Positions 34,376 to 45,954 of a DNA stretch of 64,000 nt are shown here, in pieces. The DNA is from Unio delphinus (lineage: Eukaryota; Mollusca; Bivalvia; Unionida; Unionidae): contig JAQISU010000096.1 in NCBI GenBank assembly GCA_029339505.1, forward strand, positions 5,317,501 through 5,381,500. The letters are read 5' to 3'. Below the pieces are notes generated by a model, which made no database searches, had not been told where the DNA came from, and saw nothing but the letters and a program-made list of their open reading frames with translations. Numbering within the stretch: position 1 is the first letter of the stretch; every line of letters begins with the position of its first letter. The position numbers were made by a program, and so were the translations under genes.

Positions 34376-37300
34376 TAAATTGTCTACATGCGTAATTTCT
34401 CTGGTAATAGTTTTTGCAGACATGTACATAATATGGTGTCTGTGAATAAGATGACATGTACCTTCTATGAATGATCATGTGACATAAAGAGTGGTGTGCA
34501 AAAGGTTACAATGACTCTTCTCCACTCTGGAAGAAAATGTTTTCATGGACAGTGAGTTTTTGGCATGAAAAGATGTTGGCTAAGCAAGAGCGGCAAGATA
34601 AGCAATTCTTGCTATTAAAACAAAATTTAGCCAATCTCAATAGAGGTCTCAGTGACAGGGCTGCATGAACATATTTCTCTGATGCCTGAGGTTTAGCCTG
34701 GCCAAAAAAACAAAACATGTCCAAATAAGAATGAAACTAAATTTACATCAACTTGCATGAAATAGTTTTTGCTTATGGATATTCTTAAAGTGTACTTTAT
34801 ATTATTATGTGTGAGAGAAAAAAAGATTACTTAAATAAGACCAGAAATTCAATCAGTTTTAGTTAACTATTTATATTCTTTAAAGATACCCTTCAATACT
34901 TCAATTCCATCAAAAGTCAAAATCAATATTGACAATCACGTTCATACTTTATTCACATTTGAAATGAGCAAAGGCTGTAAATATTAATTTTATATACATG
35001 TATAATCAGCCAGTTTATGACCCTTACAAATGTTTTGGGCTATAAATTGGCTCTGATACTGTTAAACAAAGTTTCCTCTCAAATCAGTCAAAATACATGT
35101 ATCTAATACTGGGGTGGAGGGGAGGGGAGGTTAAAGAAACTATAATGCAGCTTGTTTGGGTTAGTTTTGAAGTTTGATATGGCTCTAATTTATGCATTAC
35201 TTCTGTCGGAACATCATTTCTTTTCCAAATCATAATCAAGGTCCATATATTTCTTTCAAGTAGATAAACGTTTTTCTATTTTCCTTCTGAACTTTGCTCA
35301 ACTGCCAAGTGGACTCACTATGACACAGCCAATTTGCAAGAACACTTCAACTTGTCTTCTTTATTTGCAGGCCTTTCAAAAAAACTAAAAAAAGCTTGAA
35401 ATGACTCATTGTAGATCATCTCAATCATTTGTCAACCTAAACTGCCTGTCATGGATCACTATTTCCAGCCAAAAATATTTTATATTGTATTAAGAGCAGT
35501 TATCTTATCAAATACGAGTATTTACCTTTTACTCCAGTAGTTCTTATATAGCACATTACAAGAAAGTAGAGCAAAGATTCCCTCTAAAAGAATCATTTGG
35601 CAGGGGTACACCATTTTCTACTGTTTCATATTTTGAATCTACAAAATGAAGTTCTTTCTACACTGTACTGATAGCAGTGTCCAAGGAATCTTAATCCCCT
35701 GCAGTGACTGCTTTGTGATGCTGGTGTAGTACTCATAAAGATGCATGCCCTCATCAAGTTTCCTCAGTCAAACATAACCATGGGTGCATAAAACTTATTT
35801 AGTCATGAGCTAAGAACACAAAACTTAACCTATGCCAGTAAAATCTGAAATGTAGGTCACATTGATCTACCGTGGTGATAAAGTTGTACTACCATAATTT
35901 TGCTGGCCAATAAGTAGATAATGGAGTATAGGTCAAATGAGTATCTTTGATAAATGTTCCACCCTTCATCCATATATAAGTCAATGCTGAGTATTAGACT
36001 AGGCCAGACCAACACCTCAGCTTCATCTTTTTCACATCGTTCCACACAGCATCATGATTTTTATCCAATATGTAACTCAGAAACCTTTCTGGTCTAGATC
36101 TTTAAATGTAACTAAAAGTACCTAATTTGTTTTAAAACAAAGTATTTTACATGCATTATGTACTTTAAGGCTGAACGGAAAATTTACAGAGTTAGCGATA
36201 GGATAGAATTTGCAATACTGTGTGGAATTAAACTATAATAATTTCCGGTTTTACAAATATTAAAAGTATCACTATATGCTATTTCAGATTACCAGCAACT
36301 GGGAAACTGCATCATAAAGAAAACATACCAGAAAATTTCATTCAGAAAGATAGCCAGGGCCAGCATGTGAAGCCCATGGTCCAGCATATCAAGCATAATC
36401 TTTACAGTGTGATTTTACAATAGCCAAAAGAGGAGAGCATATTGCAGAATAAGGGGTTTAGAAAATGTAGACATAAAGTAAATTCTTATCAAAACATTAA
36501 CATAAATTTATATGACTGTGACTTCAATCCATTGGCCAAATTGGCATGCAAAGATTTCACAGAATGGACTGTCTCCAGTTCATAATGATTCATGCCTAGT
36601 ATGAACAGAATCTATGATTTTGGTTTAGGAAATACAACCAAAAGAAAAACTTAAATCAAAACTTAACAAACTGTTCACGTTAACAATGCTGATGATTTTG
36701 GAAAAGTTAAATCTATATCTCTCAACTTCCCACTAACATGAGCTTGACAGAAAGAACAAAATTCTGTAAAGAATTCATGATATGGCAAGTTATATTTCAG
36801 TTTTCTAGGTGACCACACAAGACCCAATTTTGAATAGTGTTAAATTAATTTGAAAGGAACAGTTCGAGATTCATTTTCTTTTTTTGGAGACCTGAATGGT
36901 ATAAAAATTAAAAAAAATCATAGGATGATGTGTCTGGAACCCATTCCTTTGATGATTCTCAGAAAAGATGGTCTGTTATTCCTGGTGTCATTGAGAACAG
37001 CTTTATTTGCCCATGGCTCAATATAAAGCAATGCAGATCCAAAAATGAAAATACACTTGACAAATCTGAATGCATTAGTATTTGAATTTCATTTACAAGA
37101 TAAACAATTCTTACTGGAGATATGACACTCTAACTCAAGCCCAAGACTGAAGAACACAAGAAAACTGGTTGAACTTTTTTGTATTAAAACGTAAGTCACA
37201 TTAATTTTCAATTAATTTCATTGCTTCATTTGGGATTTAAAGTTTCAAAGCACTCTACAGGATTCTGGAAACTGGGGTCTGTGGCAACCAAATCCCTTCT

Positions 37301-37439
37301 AAACCGAACCCATAATCCAGTGTTAAAGAAAAGTCCCTCAAAAGGACAGATGCTCTACTGTCCAAAGAGAATTTCCATTACTTCAAGATAGTCTATTTCT
37401 TTCTTTTAACCAGCGAGTTTTAAAATCATTTATCATATT
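34376..37439. other. Mostly noncoding stretch
   Basis: Contains two good acceptor-like sites on the minus strand (ACATTTTCTTCCAG near 34538 and TTTTTTTGGCCAG near 34700) without matching donors. No supported exon. A G-rich patch lies near 35110-35130. Confidence 0.4.
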
Positions 37440-38480
37440 CTTCAGCAATAACAAGATTTTAAAATTAACTGTTGTGGTCGACATATTGAATATCAGATTG
37501 GCACCATTTTCTTTAAGGACCAAGAAATGGTGGAAACATAATTAATATTGATATGTTCTGTTCTGGTGGAGCAATAACAAGATTTTTAAGATGGCTACCA
37601 AACAGACTGGCACCAATTCCATTTATAATGAACAAAACATAAGAGGTCTTTAGGTGAAAAGGCAATGTCTTTCTGACCAGCAATCTTGGAAAAGACAATC
37701 ACTAAGGCATCCATATTGGAATTGAGATGGGTACCGCTTTCATTTACAACAAACTAAACATCACAAGTAGGTAGTCTTTCAGTAAAACTCTATGCTGATG
37801 TGATTGTTCAAATTGGGATTAGCAGTGATTACAAGATTTTCAAGATGGCCACTGGTGGCTGTATTAGATGTCTGAGTAGCACCTTTTCCATTAAGGACTA
37901 ACTAAACATCAGAAAAAGAAATTGAGTATCAATCCTTTGTTAATATGACCATCTATTATTAATAAGGAGTTGCACTAAAAAGATTTCAAGAGGGCCACTG
38001 TGGTGGCCATTTTGGATGTGCAAGCATCACCATTTTTTGTCAGACCAACTAGACAAAATAACAGGTCTTCTGGTCAAAAGCCCATGGCATTATTACCTTT
38101 CATTCAGAGTGAGCAGCAATAATAAGATTTTAAACATAGCTGCAGCAGTAGCCATATTGAACATTAGATTGGGACAATTTTCATTTAGGACCAACCAGAC
38201 ATGATTAAGATGAAAACTGCAAATGTTAATGGCTGATGGACAAGTTTTCATCTTTCTAGCAATGGTGGCCATACTTTACAATAGATCTGCATTATTTGTA
38301 TAAATGTGAACGGTCTTCATCCATTGATCCTGTCAAAGCTCATTGAATCCTGTTAATCAGTTTATGATATGCAGTCATTTCAAAGTTTTTCTATTATAGT
38401 AACAGCCATATTTGATGGCAGATTGGTATCATATGAACATCTGAAAGCCCCTTATGCCAGGCTGCTCACTGCTAAATTTA
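37440..38480. repeat. R145 dispersed repeat, array IV
   Basis: About seven units. The anchor TGGCACCATTTTC or its variants falls near 37498, 37608, 37727, 37872, 38021 and 38165, so intact units are 144-149 bp and shortened ones 110-119 bp. Each has GCAATAACAAGATTT, AAGATGGCYACC and a GTCTTYNGGTGAAAA-like segment. Orientation is the same as in arrays I-III. Confidence 0.75.
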
Positions 38481-38614
38481 GTAAAACTTTTGAGTCCAGT
38501 GAGCTTTGGGAAGTTTAAATTGCAACTGTTGACACAGAGCCATACCAAAAAGATCACCAGGACTTAAAGCCAGGTCACCTACTCAGATACATTATAAGTG
38601 TTAAGACTCTCTTA

Positions 38615-38720
38615 TAAGTCCAAGTCCAATTGTAGATCGCATAAACCCGGCTCTGCCATCATATTATGTGCATGTAGATTTGAATCTATGCAATTTGTTT
38701 ATTTAAATTACATGTATGTC
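38615..38720 (+). repeat. U1 dispersed repeat, partial and diverged copy
   Basis: AAGTCCAAGTCCAATTGTAG, CATAAACCCGGCTCTGCCAT and CTATGCAATTTGTTTA correspond to the left half of the copy at 29941. The right half is not clear. Confidence 0.4.
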
Positions 38721-39243
38721 AGTAGAACATACACTCTTCTCTACCAGGTTGTTATGCAATGGCAGATCAGGGTCTATGCTGTTTGTGGCTGAACTTTACA
38801 TATAAGCAAGCATATAGAGTAGATAAAAAAGCATATTTATACAGAATGATGCTCCAAGTTGTATCAGCTACATTCGACATTCAACTAAAATCTGATCTGA
38901 TGTTTTATATCTATTCTTGTTGAGCTCATTTTGAAGATTGCCTCAATTTTAGGAGCTATGATATTTCCATTTACGTTCTTAATACATAAACCTCAAGAAT
39001 CACAATAAGACTACTTTAAAAAGCAAGTATTTTCACATTTTGCATTAAATGGATAGACAGTGTTACCGTGCTTCATAAGAAGATTGCAATGTTTGTCTTT
39101 CAGCTTAATCTGTACTGAAGATTTTGTGAGCATTATACATAGTTTATTCTTTTGATATTGGAGATTGAGAAAAGCTATTCAAAATAACTCTGGATTTTAA
39201 AGTGCCAGAAATAAATATGTCAGCATTTGACCTGCCACATATT

Positions 39244-39422
39244 TTGTGTGTGTGCATGTGTGTGTGTGCGCATGTGTATGCATGTGTCGGGAAACCATCT
39301 GAAGATAAAAGCATACAGTCAAGGAATAAAAAGACTACTGCAATGATTTGATTAGAGTTCGAACTTGTGACATTGCAAATGTAAGACAGATGCTCTAACC
39401 ACTTAGGCCACCAAAGTGGTAT
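39244..39422 (-). mobile_element. SINE of a second family (S2) with tRNA-like head
   Basis: Read on the minus strand: GGTGGCCTAAGTGGTTAGAG (A box, 39391-39410), TGTCTTACATTTGCAATGTC and CAAGTTCGAACTC (B box, 39355-39365), then a body with TTCCTTGACTGTATGC and CAGATGGTTTCCCGACACAT, ending in an imperfect CA/CATG tract (39244-39288). Box spacing fits a tRNA-derived Pol III promoter. The head sequence is unrelated to S1. A true tRNA gene is unlikely because the acceptor stem does not pair. Confidence 0.65.
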
Positions 39423-39457
39423 CAAATTAATGACGTTGACATAAGATATAAATATCT

Positions 39458-41168
39458 TATTCTGTGTTTGACTAAGATATTTATTATGTCAAAGTTATTT
39501 TCCATGTTTCATGATATGTGTTTGACTCTATGTTGCAAGTTTTATTATATGTATTTGACTATGTTCAATATTTTATTATGTGTTTGAATCAATGTTCAAT
39601 ATTTTATTATGTGTTTGACTCTAGTCTATGTTCCTTGTTTCGTTATGTGTTTGACTATGTTCCTTGTTTCATTATGCATTTGACTCTATGTTGCAAGTTT
39701 CACTTTATGTATTTGACTATGTTCAAAAATAATTGTTTCAGTGTTAGACTCTATGTTCCAGGTTTCATTATATGTGTTTGACTATGTTCAATATTGTATT
39801 GTGTTAGAATCTATATTCCATGATTATTGTATGCATTTGACTCTGTTCAATATTTTATTCTGTGTTTGACTCTATGTTCAATATTGTATTGTGTTTGACT
39901 CTATGTTCCTTGTTTCATTATGTGTTTGACTATGTTCAATATTTTATTACATGTTTGACTATGTTCAATATTGTATTGTGTTTGACTATGTTCAATATTT
40001 TATTAAGTGTTTGACTATGTTAAATATTTTATTATGTGTTTGACTATGTTCAATATCTTATTATGTGTTTGACTCTATAATCAATATTTTATTATGTGTT
40101 TGACTATGTTCAATATTGTATTATGTGTTTGACTATGTTCAATGTTTTATTCAGTGTTAGACTATGTTCCAGGTTTCATTATGTTTTTGATTATGTTCAA
40201 TATTTTATTCTGTGTTTGACTATGTTAAATATTTTATTCTGTGTTTGACTATGTTCAATATTTTATTCTGTGTTAGACTCTGTCCCATGTTTCATTGTAT
40301 GTGTTTGACTCTGTTCAATATTTTATTACATGTTTGACTATGTTCAATATTGTATTGTGTTTGACTATGTTCAATATTTTATTAAGTGTTTGACTATGTT
40401 AAATATTTTATTATGTGTTTGACTATGTTCAATATCTTATTATGTGTTTGACTCTATAATCAATATTTTATTATGTGTTTGACTATGTTCAATATTGTAT
40501 TATGTGTTTGACTATGTTCAATGTTTTATTCAGTGTTAGACTATGTTCCAGGTTTCATTATGTTTTTGATTATGTTCAATATTTTATTCTGTGTTTGACT
40601 ATGTTAAATATTTTATTCTGTGTTTGACTATGTTCAATATTTTATTCTGTGTTAGACTCTGTCCCATGTTTCATTGTATGTGTTTGACTCTGTTCAATAT
40701 TTTATTATGTGTTTGACTCTGTTCCTTGTTTCAGTATGTGTTTCACTATGTTCAATATTGTATTATGTGTTTGACTCTACATTCAATGTTTCATTATATG
40801 TGTTTAACTATGTTCAATATTTTATTACATGTTTGACTCTATGTTCAATTCTTTATGTGTTTGACTCAGTGTTCAATATTTTATTATGTGTTTGACTCTA
40901 TGTTCAATATTATATGTATGACTCTATGTTCCATGTTTCATTATGCATTTGACTCTATGTTCAATATTTTATTATATGTTTGACTCTATGTTCAATATTT
41001 TATTATGTGTTTGACTATATGTTCAATATTTTATTATGTTTGACTCAATGTTCAATATTTTATTCTGTGTTTGATTCTATGTTCCTTGTTTCATTATGTC
41101 TTTGACTCTATGTTCAATATTTTATTATGTGTTTGACTCGATGTTCAATGTTTCATTATATGTTTGAT
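39458..41168. repeat. 29-bp minisatellite, about 60 units, with 379-bp higher-order duplication
   Basis: The basic unit is ATGTGTTTGACTATGTTCAA followed by TATTTTATT (28-30 bp), with variants such as ...CCAGGTTTCATT and ...CCTTGTTTCATT. A block of about 13 units at 39941-40319 is repeated at 40320-40698 with no difference that I can see, including its private variants (TATAATCAATA, TTTTTGATTATG, CTGTCCCATGTTTCATTG). Open frames read as repeats of CLTLCSIFYYVFD and are by-products. Confidence 0.95.
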
Positions 41169-42060
41169 TTCAGTCTTTTACACAACAAATCATTTCCAAA
41201 AAATTGACTTGGATAAACCAGTCTTGCCTATAACAACTTACTTATCTGACTTTTCTGTCTACCAATTACTAATCAGGCTTAATTAGGCAAAAGGTGCATG
41301 TAGTCATTACACTCCTTGACCTCGAGTCCTACTGCATGTGTCTGCCATTGATCATCATAACCTTAAATAATATCAAAACAAATGGCCTGACATCAGACCC
41401 CAGGAACAATCGGGCCAAGGATAAATTACCTTGAAATATGAATTGGTAATACGGTAGGTATTGGAAGTATTTTGTGTCCAAATGAAGATGGAAGAATCAG
41501 AACATGAAGTTTCTTAAGTTATTATATCTTCATTCATATTTGATAGTACATCATCTGTCCAATACTGAAAGACCTTCATGCTCTCTGTCTAAAAGGGAAA
41601 AATTGTGTGGAGCATTCTGTGTGTGTGTGTGTGTGTATACAGTTGTACACCGGTAAACATTGTTCTAATACTAGTAAAAGGGGTTATACTTCATGGTGGA
41701 TTGGCATCATTTGGAGAAAAAAATTCCTTCACTCGAGGATGTGCTTTGTCAAATTTGGTCAAATTCTCTTTTATGTCTTTTCATTTTTAAATTTCCCCCT
41801 TCCATTTGTACACACATGGCAAGCATTCATGTTAGGATACTAGAACTATCTAATTGGTCAAAAGCTCTCTCTACCAGGATGCTTTCTCACAAATCTCGTT
41901 ACAAGCCCTCTATGCCATTTGGTCAATTTTTCTGTTAATTTTTTTTTTTAAGTCAATGAAACAAGTTTCTACTGTTACCAGTTGCAACCACAAATGACCA
42001 TGTATCATCTGCTACATCTACATGTTGCGCAGGTTTTGAGTTTATATATACTTAGTAATG
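41169..42060. other. Noncoding stretch
   Basis: A short GT tract near 41618-41636; otherwise nothing recognised. Confidence 0.4.
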
Positions 42061-42930
42061 GCTGCTTTTTTTGATGGCAGATCTGTATCAGGCTCATTAG
42101 GTTTAGATGCTTTCTATCGAAATTGGTCAAGTTTTGTTGCAATGTTTGAGATGAATTCAATTTATGTGAAAATGTAGTAAACTATTCTTATTTCTGTATA
42201 TTTGGTGAAATGATTAGCAGTGGAGTGACTATTCTATCTTAATGATCACTTAGCAGAGATCCTGATATTAACAACTTTGAGGTCAATCCTATATTCAGAC
42301 CACCTTGGCTATTTGAAAACAAGAATTAACCAAAAAGTTGCAAATGCATTTAACTCGTTTTTTTTTCAATTTCAAGATCTGTCAGTTTTACAGGTTATTC
42401 CAACCATAGAAATAGCCAAGTTGGTCCAAAGGATTGCTTTTCTTTTCTGCAATAAAATTTTCTGCAAAGTAACTTACCCACATACATCTGAAACATATTT
42501 TTATATAGCTGTAATTGCTAAGATGGTCCAAAATGTTACTCTGCGTCACGCAAATCAAAATCCTCCAGATGGTACTGGTGGAGAAGCAATGACAAATGAT
42601 GCAAGGGGGAATGACAATATCCCTATTCATCTTTTAAGTCTGCAGAGTAGTGATGATAAAGCTAATTATAAAATTCCATCTCAAAAAATTTTCACAAATG
42701 TTTCCTAAAATGGGCCAGAGGAAAAAATAAAATCTTACTGTATATCTACAAAAGTCGCATATCAAGACAATGAAGTTTCAATAAAATCCTCTAAGGTAAT
42801 TTTAAAATGTTTCAATCTGTAATAAAAATGGGCTACTAACTACATATTACAGCTTAAAAAATTACATCAAAATCCTCCAACCAGTTCAGGAGGTATAGTA
42901 ATGACAAGCTGAATTGTCCAAACTCCCTTT
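42061..42930. repeat. Possible diverged R145-related sequence; 143-codon open frame of doubtful coding
   Basis: GGCTGCTTTTTTTGATGGCA, AAATCCTCCAACCAGTTCAG and GAGGTATAGTAATGACAAGC recall the terminal module of the R145 arrays. TTGGTCCAAAGGATTGCTTT and ATGGTCCAAAATGTTACTCT recur about 115 bp apart. The plus-strand frame at 42277-42708 spans this repeat-like area, has no recognisable domain and no initiation or splice context, so I do not call it a gene. Confidence 0.3.
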
Positions 42931-43094
42931 GTCAAAAATATTTGAAGTGTTATCACCAAAAATGGGAAAGAGAAAGAAGGTTATTCTCAAGGCTAGATCA
43001 TGTAAAGTGTTTGAGAGGTGGAGTTGAAACTTTAAAGAGCACCAATGCTAAAGTCTACATGTCTATTTATTCAAAGTGTTTTTTTTGCTTTTTA

Positions 43095-43319
43095 TGGTTT
43101 AATGCCATTTTTCAACACAAGACAGGCTATACATGGCCACCAGTATTAATGGTGGAGGAGAACATGGAAAACCCCGGAAAGAACCACCGACCCACAAAAA
43201 GCTACTGGCAAGCTTTCTCACATACCCACATTGGCCGAATCTGAGACTCAAACCCACGGAGAGGTGAGCAGTGATCCGTAATGGACAGCACTTTAGACCA
43301 CTCAGCCACTCGCGGCCCC
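43095..43319 (-). mobile_element. SINE S1, copy 6, near full length
   Basis: From TTTAATGCCATTTTTCAACA to CAGCCACTCGCGGCCCC on the plus strand. The A box (complement of GACCACTCAGCCA) and B box (complement of GACTCAAACCCACG) are present. It lacks about ten bases around the CAGACAGAGG segment compared with copy 9, and its tail is lost. Confidence 0.85.
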
Positions 43320-43627
43320 TTACTGAGCATAATACCCATTAAATGTGTGCAAGAATACAATGATGGTCACATTTTACATGACAAGTGACTACGTTTGTGT
43401 GTACATTTTTTTGTTACGGAGGAGGGTATAATGGGTGGGGGGGTCAGGAAAGCCTTGAAATCCCCCCAATCCAGCCCTTAGCATTATTGCACATCTACAC
43501 CAATCAAATATTAAATCTAAGTGGGAGATGCTGCTGCGACAAGTTTTGTCGTCGACATATACACTGACAGACTGACTCGTTCGCGCAATGGCAATATCAC
43601 TTATCCAATGCATATATACTTGTTTAT

Positions 43628-43775
43628 ATGACAAGCCAAACTGCAAACTGTACAAAGATCTGCTGTTAGATAATGCACAAGAAGATCTGTGTCTGTGCAG
43701 TATATGAGAAGTAATCAGTAGAACAAGCTGCACAGACTCTGACCAGCAGGTGCATTATGCTATGTCAGATTAGTA
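43628..43775 (+). repeat. U1 dispersed repeat copy
   Basis: One of the fuller copies: GACAAGCCAAACTGCAAACT, GTACAAAGATCTGCTG, AGATCTGTGTCTGTGCAG, GTAATCAGTAGAACA, CAGGTGCATTATGCTATGTC. Confidence 0.6.
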
Positions 43776-43873
43776 GCGTTCTTGTTTGCAGTGTGTTGAC
43801 TTGTAATCAAATATATATGATCTGTCTAAGTGCAGGAATAAAAACAACATTCTGTGCACTATTATATCTAGGC

Positions 43874-44036
43874 CTGTATATTACATGGTTTTTAGATCTC
43901 ATGTTACACGGTTTTTAGGCCTGTATGTTACCTGGTTTTTAGATCTCATGTTACGTGGTTTTTAGGCCTGTATGTTACCTGGTTTTTCATACTGTATGTT
44001 ACATGGTACTTTAGCATGTCTGTTACATGATCTCCA
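43874..44036. repeat. Tandem repeat of 23-24 bp, about 6 copies
   Basis: Alternating units ATGTTACCTGGTTTTTAGGC+CTGT and ATGTTACRYGGTTTTTAGAT+CTC, so that a dimer of about 47 bp is the true period. The last two units diverge (CATACTGT, TTTAGCATG). Confidence 0.85.
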
Positions 44037-44159
44037 CACCTTATCTTGACATAGCCTTGTATGCATGTAGAATCCAGAGTTTGTCCTCTTAATCTGATGT
44101 GTACATAGCATGCATTAATGGGTTTAAAACAGAAGACTTCAGGTCCTCTTTTCATTACA

Positions 44160-45754
44160 AGTCAAATGACACAAATTGTATTGTTTTTTAAAATCATAAA
44201 TGTGTGATATTATTTTTATATTATTTTACAAAAGCCAGATATTGTTATGTTCAAACTGTATACAAAATAAACACAGGGTCTTGATTTTTTTAAAATTTAC
44301 TCATTAGAGTGAAGATTATCTCCACAACTATCTGTACCTCAGGATATGTAATCCAATCCTAAGATATGGCCTGATTGACACTGTCTGCAGAAATAGTAGA
44401 GTTCTTAATCAATTGCATCAATGCATGACAAAAACATGCCTGAATACTGATATATACTTAATGAGGCAATATCATTATGTAGGCAGATAATAATACATCT
44501 GAATAAAAATCTATTTGTAATACCATTAATCTGAGATGTTCATCAATTTATTAAATGAACAATACTACCTTTCCCAAAATATGCAAACTAATTAGTGTTT
44601 TTGTTTTCCAAACAGAAATTTAAAGCAAAGTGCAAACTTATGATTAAGCTTTTGTTCTACCTATATTCTTCAGCCATTTAACAGGGTCAAGAACTCTGAA
44701 GAAACTCATAACACAGATCTGACATAAGGGTAGATAATGTCTGATATCAGGTCTAACATCATTAATAAAGTGAACAGGTTAATTTGATTGTATATATGTC
44801 GCAAAGAAACAATATAGTAAAGTCCAATGTTATCTGAGAAAAATATGAATCAACAGTCATGAAGTCAGCAACAACTCCATATAAAAAAAATTCCAAGCCA
44901 TTATAACTCTTAAAACTACTAAAAAGAATTTGATGAACTCGTAAGATTTAACATTATAGGAAAGTGGGATTGTTTTTGTTTTTTCAAGGTGAATCCCATC
45001 TCACTATGAGGAGGGGTATCATGGGAGGTCAAAAGTAGTTTCCTTACTACAATGTATGGATTTATTTATTGAATATTATGTATGTAGACTGTTAACTGAC
45101 GTTAAATCCAACTCTGTCTCTCAGTCATCCACTCTGTCTCTCAGTCATCCCCTGATGTCTGTCCTTAATCCTTTGGTCATAAAATGGAAACCATCAAAAT
45201 CTCTACCCAGTAACCATCCATTTTGCTAGCCAAGGTTCCATTATGTTAACTTTTTTTCCCACACCTTGGCGAATCAATCAGTTTTTTGCTTTCTCCTAGC
45301 AACATCTATAATGATTTCATGAGTTGCATGCCTTAGAATGTAAATGCAAACTAACCAATAGCATGTAACTGTGGTACACTGTTAATCGGCTGAAAATGTT
45401 TGAGGCAATTAATTTACTTCAAAAGGATACTTTGTAAGTTTAACTTTTAAAGTATGACTGCATACCAGAGAGAAACCATTACAGCCAAATTTGAAAGAAA
45501 GGTATTTGTAAAAACATGGACAAGCAGTGGAAAATTGCTTATTTGTGAGTCAACACAATTTGTTTGTTCCCCTTGTCTTGATCATGTAGGAACAATATTC
45601 AAATCTGAACAACTTAATTTGATTATTTGTGGTGGTCTTCCACAGCATCCAATGACATTCACAGACCTAAAGCATAGAAATATCTGCTTGATCGACTAAA
45701 GTGTAGATAGGGTCAACATATCGGAACCTTGGCTAATGAAAATGAGTAACCATA
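44160..45754. other. Noncoding stretch
   Basis: Includes a short direct repeat of CACTCTGTCTCTCAGTCATC (about 20 bp, two copies) near 45110-45150 and an 81-codon plus-strand open frame at 45454-45699 without recognisable domain or splice context. Confidence 0.4.
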
Positions 45755-45954
45755 TACAACATGTACGTACTTTCTAGCTGTGAAAAGGCTAGCCAGCACT
45801 GGCCCCTGGGTATCTTTCCTGCCCCTTATGGATTGACTCATGGCCCCTGACTAATACAACATGTACATATTTTCTAGCTGTGAAAAGGCTAACGAGCACT
45901 GGCCCCTGGGTATCTTTCCTGCCCTTTATGGATTGACACATGGCCCCTGACTTA
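45755..45954. repeat. 100-bp tandem duplication
   Basis: Two copies offset by exactly 100 bp: ACAACATGTACGTACTTTCT... and ACAACATGTACATATTTTCT..., both continuing AGCTGTGAAAAGGCTA, AGCACTGGCCCCTGGGTATC and GGCCCCTGACT. A handful of differences separate them, so the event is fairly young. G+C is above background. Confidence 0.9.

Noticed and set aside
39345..39422. tRNA gene suggested by A and B boxes on the minus strand
   Set aside because: The acceptor stem does not pair and a SINE-like body follows; treated as a SINE head. The same reasoning applies to the heads near 49.5 kb and in family S1.
45454..45699. 81-codon plus-strand open frame
   Set aside because: No recognisable motif, no splice support, and composition like background.
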